From: Myxococcales bacterium | GTDB lineage: Bacteria; Myxococcota; Polyangia; HGW-17; SLPX01 | Length of the DNA: 13,765 nt | NCBI GenBank assembly: GCA_007131745.1 | Contig: SLPX01000009.1 | Coordinates: 1-13,765, forward strand | Direction of reading: 5' to 3' | Shown: one piece after another, positions 1 to 5,942 of the stretch | Layout of the letters: each line of letters starts with the position of its first letter | How positions within the stretch are numbered: the first letter of the stretch is position 1 | The notes under the pieces: generated by a model | The model's database searches: none | Told to the model about the DNA's origin: nothing | The model's input: only the letters and a program-made list of their open reading frames with translations | Program-made: the position numbers and the translations under genes

Positions 1-1
1 A

Positions 2-604
2 TCTGGAGCCATGGTTGCCATGTCGAGCAATATGAAGCTGAAGACTTCAGCCAGGGGCGGCGTGATGAAGGGGCTCAAAAGAGCGCTGCTCGGCGGTGAG
101 TCTTTTTTCCAGAACACCTTCTGGCCCGAGGGCGGACCCGGCAGAATTCATTTTGCAGCAGGCGCTCCGGGAGACATCATTCATACCACTCTGGGCCAGG
201 GGGAGACGCTTTTCATGATGTCGACAGCGTTCATTTGCTGTAGCGAAACAGTGGATATCGATACAAAATGGGGCGGCGCGAAAGGGTTCTTTTCCGGAGT
301 CGGCTCGTTTCTGCTCAAGGCTACCGGACCCGGGGACCTTTTCATGACAGCGTACGGAGCGGTTCATCCCGTGGCAGTGGATGGTAGCTACATCATTGAC
401 ACCGGTCACATTGTGGCTTTTCCGGAAACCGTACAGTACCGCATACGCAAACTGGGTGGCATCAAGTCCCTGTTCTTTTCAGGAGAAGGATTTGTGGCCG
501 AATTCACCGGTCAGGGAATGGTTTGGTTGCAGACCCGCGACGGAAACAGCCTGGCAAGCTTTCTGCAGCCCTATCGGCCTGTTGAACGAAGATCCAGCAG
601 TTAA
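2..604 (+). CDS. AIM24 / TIGR00266 family protein, 5' end cut by window
   Basis: The frame is open from the window edge, and the first visible residues (SGAMVAMSSNMKLKT) match the part of the AIM24/TIGR00266 family that normally lies some 30 residues in, so the true start lies upstream and the ATG at 11 is internal. The visible 200 residues follow the family plan: a glycine-rich turn and GLKRALLGGESFF near residues 20-35, repeated short beta segments, ATGPGDLF in the middle, and a closing GxGxVWLQTR-type motif (GQGMVWLQTR) near the C-terminus. The family forms a compact beta-barrel-like fold. It is named after a yeast mitochondrial protein, and the role of bacterial members is not well defined. 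No signal peptide can be judged because the N-terminus is missing. A hairpin terminator candidate follows the stop, so this gene probably ends its own transcript. Confidence 0.88.
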   Translation, partial: SGAMVAMSSNMKLKTSARGGVMKGLKRALLGGESFFQNTFWPEGGPGRIHFAAGAPGDIIHTTLGQGETLFMMSTAFICCSETVDIDTKWGGAKGFFSGVGSFLLKATGPGDLFMTAYGAVHPVAVDGSYIIDTGHIVAFPETVQYRIRKLGGIKSLFFSGEGFVAEFTGQGMVWLQTRDGNSLASFLQPYRPVERRSSS

Positions 605-653
605 ACAAGCTCACATTGACCTCCGATCAATCTCGTCATGCTGCATTTACATC

Positions 654-678
654 GGCGCGCCTAAAAGCGCGTCCTTTT
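654..678 (+). terminator. Candidate Rho-independent terminator after AIM24 gene
   Basis: GGCGCGC at 654-660 can pair with GCGCGTCC at 667-674, with one bulged T, around the loop CTAAAA. Four T residues follow at 675-678. The stem is GC-rich but the T tract is short, so it is probable rather than certain. It lies 50 bp after the stop at 604 and before the likely promoter of the next gene. Confidence 0.5.
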
Positions 679-685
679 CAATAAC

Positions 686-715
686 TTGAAACAAGGGCGC
701 AAGTTCAACTAATAT
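686..715 (+). promoter_or_regulatory. Candidate sigma-70-type promoter for the 753-1832 gene
   Basis: TTGAAA at 686-691 (5 of 6 to TTGACA) is followed after 18 bp by TAATAT at 710-715 (4 of 6 to TATAAT). Transcription would start near 722. That would leave the ATG at 723 without a leader but would give the TTG at 753 a leader of about 30 nt holding its Shine-Dalgarno. A 6-bp inverted repeat (AACTTG at 683-688, CAAGTT at 700-705) overlaps the -35 box and spacer and could be an operator. This is seen by eye only. Confidence 0.4.
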
Positions 716-738
716 GTTGTGAATGGTCCATCGCCGAT

Positions 739-745
739 GGAGGAG
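739..745 (+). promoter_or_regulatory. Ribosome binding site that favours a TTG start at 753
   Basis: GGAGGAG lies 7 nt before the in-frame TTG at 753. The upstream ATG at 723 has no purine-rich Shine-Dalgarno before it. The position fits initiation at TTG and places this site inside the ORF if 723 were used. Confidence 0.6.
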
Positions 746-752
746 TACGTTT

Positions 753-1832
753 TTGTCCATAGGCTCTGAAAGCTTTCTTATAAGGGTTGCCGGCCTGATT
801 TGCATGACCTGCTTGATGCTTTGTGTTTTTGCAACCGGCCGCAATGTTTATGCTGATTCAGGTGAGTCGGTTGAATCGGATCCTGAATTTTTTTCGGGTT
901 CTTTTGAAAATGCGGTAGCAGGTTGCTTGAAGCACATGGAAAGTGGTTTCGATTTTCAACTGGGTTTGCCTAAAAGTTTTATTGAAGAGTGGGAGGCGGC
1001 CGCAGAACAAAAGAGACGGATGAAGCGGCGGGTATTGAGAAGCATACATTGGACGGCGGGGCGAAGACAAGAGGGCAGGAGGGCCTTGGAGGATAGAACT
1101 CACCGTTTGGTCGACAGGTTTCAGTACGAGTTTTTGCTGAACCTGGTGCAAACGGTGAAGCATTTTTACCAGACCGTCGACACCGAGCGGGACAGGACAT
1201 ACGGGACCATAGGTCAGTTTACTGCCGCGTATCGCAGGGTGCTTTTTCCGGTTCCAAGGAGTATTTGGGAAGAGCGACTGTCCGTGTCCGCTTTTGCTTA
1301 CAAACTGGGTACGAACACTCCGAATTTCAGTCACATGCGCACCGGGGGGTGGGCCTTCCTGGAATACAACATGCACAGCCATGAAGATCCGACTCACCGT
1401 TTTCTTGTGATGTTAGCGCCCGTCGGTATCTTAAAGGACAACGTCAACTACAAAAGAGCGCGGTCGGCAGCAACACGATGGTTGGTGGAAGCGGCCGGCG
1501 GTGTTGAAGGACTTTGGGATCTGGGCAGGGTGGCGCCGACCGTGCGAGCCTTGTTTGCGCCCAGGTACGGCAAAAACTGGGCATACAGACTTCATTCCGA
1601 GCTGGCTTTGCAGATCAGGATCACCAGCCTGGATTCCTTTTCAGCGCGTTGGTTTTCCGAGGTCGTTCTTGTGCCCAAGTTGGTCTACCTCTACAGCAGT
1701 GATTCTCTCGCGGATAATTCGATCCTCGGTGAAATGAAGTGGGAGTGGCCTTTGCCGGGTTGGCTGGGGTGGCTGGATTTTCGGAAGGATTTGACTGCGT
1801 ATCTGCAAGTCGAATTCCGCCTGCGGAATTGA
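753..1832 (+). CDS. Exported protein of unknown function
   Basis: Not recognised. I start it at TTG 753, preceded by GGAGGAG at 7 nt. The ATG at 723 would add 10 residues but lacks a ribosome binding site. The protein then has 359 residues. A hydrophobic stretch near residues 9-24 (LIRVAGLICMTCLMLCVFA) followed by NVYADSG reads as a Sec signal peptide cleaved after YA. The mature part begins acidic, then has a strongly basic, probably helical stretch near residues 78-120 (EQKRRMKRRVLRS, GRRQEGRRAL). After that come segments rich in Trp, Tyr and Phe, and the C-terminus is LTAYLQVEFRLRN, with alternating residues like a terminal beta strand. It could be a periplasmic or outer-membrane-associated protein, but there is no firm family match. 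It converges on lipoprotein gene A, 52 bp away. Confidence 0.7.
   Translation: MSIGSESFLIRVAGLICMTCLMLCVFATGRNVYADSGESVESDPEFFSGSFENAVAGCLKHMESGFDFQLGLPKSFIEEWEAAAEQKRRMKRRVLRSIHWTAGRRQEGRRALEDRTHRLVDRFQYEFLLNLVQTVKHFYQTVDTERDRTYGTIGQFTAAYRRVLFPVPRSIWEERLSVSAFAYKLGTNTPNFSHMRTGGWAFLEYNMHSHEDPTHRFLVMLAPVGILKDNVNYKRARSAATRWLVEAAGGVEGLWDLGRVAPTVRALFAPRYGKNWAYRLHSELALQIRITSLDSFSARWFSEVVLVPKLVYLYSSDSLADNSILGEMKWEWPLPGWLGWLDFRKDLTAYLQVEFRLRN
1813..1830. repeat. Perfect inverted repeat at the end of the 753-1832 gene
   Basis: AATTCCGC at 1813-1820 is the exact reverse complement of GCGGAATT at 1823-1830, with only CT between. It covers the last codons of the plus-strand gene and ends inside its stop codon. 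No T tract follows on either strand, so it is not a textbook terminator. It may be a 3' stabilising hairpin or part of a bidirectional stop between convergent genes. Confidence 0.5.
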
Positions 1833-1851
1833 TCGAACAGCTTGTTCCGAT
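1832..1851. repeat. Second hairpin between convergent genes
   Basis: ATCGAACA at 1832-1839 pairs with TGTTC-C-GAT at 1843-1851, one C bulged, around the loop GCT. It sits directly after the perfect repeat at 1813-1830, inside the 52-bp gap between the convergent stops at 1832 and 1885. It could help to stop transcripts from both sides, but it lacks a T run. Confidence 0.4.
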
Positions 1852-1884
1852 TCAGCATGGGAGCGAATGGGGAGGCGCGTTGCG

Positions 1885-3738
1885 CTACAGAACCGGGCTG
1901 ATGTATTCCAGGTCCAACCCTCCCGGATAGAAATAGGAAGTGTAACTTGCAAATCCGTAAACCATGATTCCAAAAGGCCGGAGTCCGGTTACCGTGTGGT
2001 AGTTGGTCGGCTTGTTCGTCAGGTCGATCCTGGCGACTCCATAGGATGTGTTTCCTATCGGCATGGCGCCCGCGAAAGAAACCGGTTCGCCGTTAAGGTA
2101 TATGCCCGGATCCCCTGAGCCTGCCTCTCCGACTTCCGCTATGATGTTCACGAAATTGTAGGTCATGGTTTCGGGAACAAGGAACGTGTAAGAATCCCTG
2201 TACTGCTCGAACGGAACCACCAGGGCGAAAGCCGGGTCGCCGTGGTAGTCATAGTCATCAGTGTAGTAATTCTGTCCGACCGTAAACTGTGCCACCATGG
2301 TCGGTTGAGTAGCGACCACCTGGAAGTCCAGGGTGGATTCAAACTCCACGTATTCACCTGCGTTCAAGTTGACCTGGGGGTGAGCGGTGCTGGGGTAAAA
2401 GGAAATCGTGTTGTTGTTTTCCCGGCTCAAAACCTTGATCACATTGGGTTCGGGAGCGCCGGGAGATTGGGGTTCAGTAATGGCTACGACATACTCCCGG
2501 CCCCATGCTTCGGAGGGTATCATCTGTTGTTGCAGGTGATCGCATGCCCAGTAGTTGTAAGGAACGAACGCGCAGACATGTCCGCTGTATACGGCCACCG
2601 GAGCGCTGGACTGGATCGTGGTTCCGGTAAGGTCATAGGCAGCCGGCATCTCGCAGCAATTATGTACATCGCACCCTGAAGTCGATCCACCGCTGCAACC
2701 GGACGGTAGCTGCGACAATACCTGAAGCACTTCTCCCCGGTTGAGTTGGTATTGGCTGCTTGAACCGGGAGCCTGGTTTCCGACCGGGCCGCCGGGTTCG
2801 GTGTGCCCCGTGAAATTGACGGTTACGGTGGTGTTGTCCTGGGTGGCCGTCACTGTGAAGTAGCCGGGAATAAAAGAATAGCCCATGCCTTGATCGACTC
2901 CGAAGGTTGGCCTGGCCATTATCATGTAATTCGTGGAGAGTACGTGGGCCGGCAGCAGCAGCGAAGCGTCGTTGGTGTGTGAAAAAGTGCAATTCCCCCA
3001 TAGAGGATCCGGATTGCAATCACTTGGGGTTTTGTAGTTGAGCGGGTTGAACTGGTATACGGTCACGGGCACGGATGAGACCAGGTGATGAGCTCCGCCC
3101 GGAACCGATCCCGATGTCATTGCATCCTTCAGTTCCAGGTCGAAGGTAACCTGAATAATCTTCAACTCTCCCGGCGGCACGGATTCTTGCGCCACAGTGC
3201 TTCCGTCCTTTGTAATGGTCACCTGTGCCGGAACATCGTTGTCATTATGTACGACCAATCCGTAATCGTTGTTGAATGCGCTCGCTAACTGTGGATTCGC
3301 AGTTGTTGTGGGCCAGTATTCACATCCTATGTAAGAGTCCTGATTCTCGGCCACTTCGCACAAACTTGTGCATCCGCCTCCTGCGCAAACTTCTCCGTTT
3401 TGAACGTCGCATGTCGTGACCAACGTGCTTGCCGTTCCCTCGGCATTGCACTGGTGGACCGAGTCGCCGATGCAGAACTGGGTGTTCGGCATGCATGTCA
3501 CGCACGCTGAGTTGTGACAGAACGGGGTGGGGTCGCTGCAATAGTTTTCCACCGTCCATTCGCCGTTCGTGCAGACTTCCACCGCGTTGCCGGCTGAGTT
3601 GCACCTCGTGTCCCCTGATGAACAAGTGCCGTTTGTCGTGTTGTTGTTGTTGACTGTCTTTTTGGTCCTGGCCGGACCGCAAGCCGCTGCAACAAACAAT
3701 GCCAATCCGGGAATCAAGATTCTTAGAAACGCTTTCAT
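1885..3738 (-). CDS. IgGFc-binding-domain lipoprotein, paralogue A
   Basis: This 617-residue protein starts with MKAFLRILIP and a lipoprotein signal ending VAAAC, giving lipid-modified Cys20. An Asn/Thr-rich tether (VNNNNTTNG) follows. Residues 39-123 hold two tandem six-Cys modules: Cys 39, 46, 56, 67, 74, 79, then 82, 89, 97, 110, 118, 123. From about residue 136 (YIGCEYWPTT) to the end it resembles the IgGFc_binding family (PF17517): LVVHNDND near 161, SSAPVAVYSGHVCAFVP near 377-393, WACDHLQQQMIPSEAWG near 397-413, and a closing FGIMVYGF...YPGG near 589-607. Gly at +2 after the lipid Cys gives no inner-membrane retention signal, so outer-membrane surface anchoring is likely. In animals the domain was named from FCGBP; its ligand in bacteria is unknown. 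A strong Shine-Dalgarno fixes the start. The protein is closest to paralogue B, 265 bp upstream on its strand. Confidence 0.9.
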   Translation of the reverse strand: MKAFLRILIPGLALFVAAACGPARTKKTVNNNNTTNGTCSSGDTRCNSAGNAVEVCTNGEWTVENYCSDPTPFCHNSACVTCMPNTQFCIGDSVHQCNAEGTASTLVTTCDVQNGEVCAGGGCTSLCEVAENQDSYIGCEYWPTTTANPQLASAFNNDYGLVVHNDNDVPAQVTITKDGSTVAQESVPPGELKIIQVTFDLELKDAMTSGSVPGGAHHLVSSVPVTVYQFNPLNYKTPSDCNPDPLWGNCTFSHTNDASLLLPAHVLSTNYMIMARPTFGVDQGMGYSFIPGYFTVTATQDNTTVTVNFTGHTEPGGPVGNQAPGSSSQYQLNRGEVLQVLSQLPSGCSGGSTSGCDVHNCCEMPAAYDLTGTTIQSSAPVAVYSGHVCAFVPYNYWACDHLQQQMIPSEAWGREYVVAITEPQSPGAPEPNVIKVLSRENNNTISFYPSTAHPQVNLNAGEYVEFESTLDFQVVATQPTMVAQFTVGQNYYTDDYDYHGDPAFALVVPFEQYRDSYTFLVPETMTYNFVNIIAEVGEAGSGDPGIYLNGEPVSFAGAMPIGNTSYGVARIDLTNKPTNYHTVTGLRPFGIMVYGFASYTSYFYPGGLDLEYISPVL

Positions 3739-3745
3739 GAAACTA

Positions 3746-3752
3746 CTCCTTT
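3746..3752 (-). promoter_or_regulatory. Ribosome binding site of lipoprotein A
   Basis: On the minus strand AAAGGAG lies 7 nt before the ATG at 3738. This fixes the start just before the lipoprotein signal peptide. Confidence 0.8.
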
Positions 3753-4003
3753 GAGACGAGAGTCGGCTCTTCGCCTGTCTCCAGCCGATGGTCTTGGAAA
3801 TAAGGAATCTTTTGAAAAGGGATTTTTCACAACATGTACCGAATAACTAATATAAATCAATAAAACAAACATTTTTTCTGATTTTGCCACATAGGGCGGA
3901 TAATTTCCAGGAAATATTTGAAAAAGCCTAAAGATGTTCGGAGCAGACAGGGGGACGTTCAAAAACCGGTGTGAACAATGGGGTGAAAAAAAGCTACTCC
4001 AAC

Positions 4004-5842
4004 TCATAACACCGGGCTGATGTATTCCAGATCCAGGCCGCCGGGATAAAAATAGGATGTGTACCTGGCGAAGCCGTAAACCATGATTCCAAAAGGCCGG
4101 AGTCCGGTTACGGTGTGATAGTCGGTCGGTTTGTTGGAGAGATCGATCCTGACAACGCCGTATGCGGTGTTTCCTATCGGCATAGCTCCGGCGAAAGAAA
4201 CCGGTTCGCCGTTCAAGTATATACCGGGATCTCCGGAACCTGCTTCTCCCACTTCCGCTATGATGTTCACGAAATTATAGGTCATGGTATCAGGCACCAG
4301 GAAAGTGTACGAGTCTCTGTATTGTTCGAATGGAACGACCAAGGCGAAAGCCGGGTCGCCGTGGTGATCCTGGCTTTCAGTGTAGTAGTTCTGTCCCACC
4401 GTGAATTGTGCGACCATTGTTGGTTGGGTAGCGACCACCTGGAAGTCTTCGGTTGATTCGAATTCAACGTATTCACCTGCGTTCAGCGTAACCTGTTGGT
4501 GAACGTTCGCTGGATAGAATGATATCGTGTTGTTGTTCTCCCGGCTCAAAACCTTGATCACGTTGGGTTCGGGAGTTCCCGGAGATTGAGGTTCGGTTAT
4601 CGCTACGACGTATTCCTTGCCCCATGCTTCCGAAGGGATCATCTGCTGTTGCAAGTGGTCGCACGCCCAAACATTGTAAGGAACGAATGCGCAGACATGA
4701 CCGCTGAAAACAGCGATCGGCGCGCTGGATTGTATCGTGGTTCCGGTGAGGTCGTAGTCGGCCTCCATATCGCAACACGTGTACCCGCTGCAGCTCGAGG
4801 TGGGGCCTGTACAACTGTCCGGTTTTTGTGACAGCACCTGGAGAACCTCACCGCGGTTGAGTTGGTACTGCTGACTTGATCCGGGAGTTTGGGCGCTGAC
4901 CGGACCTCCGGGTTCAGTATAAGACATGTAATTTATTGTCACAGTGGTGTTGTCATGGGTGGCGGTCACAGCGAAATACCCGGGGGTGAAACTAGACTCA
5001 CGCCCTCTCGTGGGCCGGGCCATGACCATGTAATTCGTCGACAATACGTGAGCGGGAAGGAGCAAAGAAGCGTCGTTCGAATAGGAAAAAGTGCAGTCTC
5101 CCCATAGGATATTGTCGCTGCAATCATCCGGGGTCTTGTAGTTCAGGGGACTGAATTGGTAGACGGTCACGGGTATGTTGGAAACCAGGTGGTGCGCACC
5201 ACCGGACACCTGAACGGACTCCTCGGCGTTTTTTAAATCCATGTCGAAAGTAAGCTTTATAACTTTCAGTTGCCCTGGTTGCACGGATTCCTGGGCTACT
5301 TGGCTGCCGCCTTTGGTAATCGTCACCTGGGCGGGCATGTCGTTGTCGTTGTGTACGACCACGCCGAAATCGTTGTCAAAAGCGCTGTCCACCGGGTTGG
5401 CCGTCGTCGTGGGCCAGTATTCACATCCTATGTAGGAGTTTTGGTTTGCGGCCTGCTCGCACAAGCTTGTGCATGCGCCTCCTGCGCATACCTGCCCGTT
5501 CTGCAAGTCGCAGGTTGTGACCACTGTGCTGGATGTTCCCTCCGCATTGCATTGGTGGACAGTGTCGCCGACGCAGTACTGGGTGTTCGGCATGCATGTC
5601 ACGCAAGCTCCGTTGTGACAGAACGGGGTGGGATCATTGCAATAGTTTTCCACAACCCATTCTCCGCTCATACAGACTTCCACTGCAGTGCCGGCTACGT
5701 TGCATCTGGTTTCTCCGCTGGAACATGGTCCGCTTATGTTATTCGTGTTGTCGTTTATTACATTCTTGGTCTTTGCCGGGCCGCAAGCGACTCCAATTAA
5801 AACTGCCAATCCAGGAATCATCAATTTGTGAAACACTCTCAT
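4004..5842 (-). CDS. IgGFc-binding-domain lipoprotein, paralogue B
   Basis: The ORF is open up to 6016, inside gene C, but the start is placed at 5842. There AAGGAG lies 7 nt ahead and the product begins MRVFHKLMIPG, collinear with paralogue A. The result is 612 residues. The lipobox is IGVAC (Cys20), followed by GPAKTKNV and an Asn-rich tether. The two six-Cys modules keep the same spacing as A (Cys 40, 47, 57, 68, 75, 80, then 83, 90, 98 and on). The IgGFc-binding-like region follows, with GHVCAFVPYNVWACDHL and the same C-terminal SPVL end. Much of the last 150 residues is identical to A, while two loops differ: GRESSFTPGYF, and the Cys cluster around SCTGPTSSCSGYTCC. It lies 100 bp downstream of gene C and 265 bp upstream of A on the same strand, so a shared transcript is possible, although a terminator-like hairpin precedes it. 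Ligand unknown. Confidence 0.9.
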   Translation of the reverse strand: MRVFHKLMIPGLAVLIGVACGPAKTKNVINDNTNNISGPCSSGETRCNVAGTAVEVCMSGEWVVENYCNDPTPFCHNGACVTCMPNTQYCVGDTVHQCNAEGTSSTVVTTCDLQNGQVCAGGACTSLCEQAANQNSYIGCEYWPTTTANPVDSAFDNDFGVVVHNDNDMPAQVTITKGGSQVAQESVQPGQLKVIKLTFDMDLKNAEESVQVSGGAHHLVSNIPVTVYQFSPLNYKTPDDCSDNILWGDCTFSYSNDASLLLPAHVLSTNYMVMARPTRGRESSFTPGYFAVTATHDNTTVTINYMSYTEPGGPVSAQTPGSSQQYQLNRGEVLQVLSQKPDSCTGPTSSCSGYTCCDMEADYDLTGTTIQSSAPIAVFSGHVCAFVPYNVWACDHLQQQMIPSEAWGKEYVVAITEPQSPGTPEPNVIKVLSRENNNTISFYPANVHQQVTLNAGEYVEFESTEDFQVVATQPTMVAQFTVGQNYYTESQDHHGDPAFALVVPFEQYRDSYTFLVPDTMTYNFVNIIAEVGEAGSGDPGIYLNGEPVSFAGAMPIGNTAYGVVRIDLSNKPTDYHTVTGLRPFGIMVYGFARYTSYFYPGGLDLEYISPVL

Positions 5843-5849
5843 TGAAAAG

Positions 5850-5855
5850 CTCCTT
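5850..5855 (-). promoter_or_regulatory. Ribosome binding site of lipoprotein B
   Basis: On the minus strand AAGGAG lies 7 nt before the ATG at 5842. It rules against the longer ORF start at 6016, which lies inside the coding region of gene C. Confidence 0.8.
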
Positions 5856-5882
5856 AGATTCTGAAGAAAACTATTATTAAAC

Positions 5883-5908
5883 AAAAAAAGCGCCTTTTCG
5901 CCGGGGCT
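5883..5908 (-). terminator. Terminator-like hairpin between genes C and B
   Basis: Read on the minus strand, AGCCCC pairs with GGCGCT with one C-C mismatch, around the loop GGCGAAAA, and seven T residues follow. It lies 34 bp after the stop of gene C. The stem is short, so it may be a partial terminator that lowers B and A relative to C rather than a full stop. Confidence 0.4.
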
Positions 5909-5942
5909 GATGGTTCCGCGTGATTCCAGCAGCGCCCACCGC

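Noticed and set aside
47..409. Minus-strand 120-codon ORF opposite the AIM24 gene
   Set aside because: The plus frame matches the AIM24/TIGR00266 family over its whole length; the antisense product is Cys/His-rich without a pattern.
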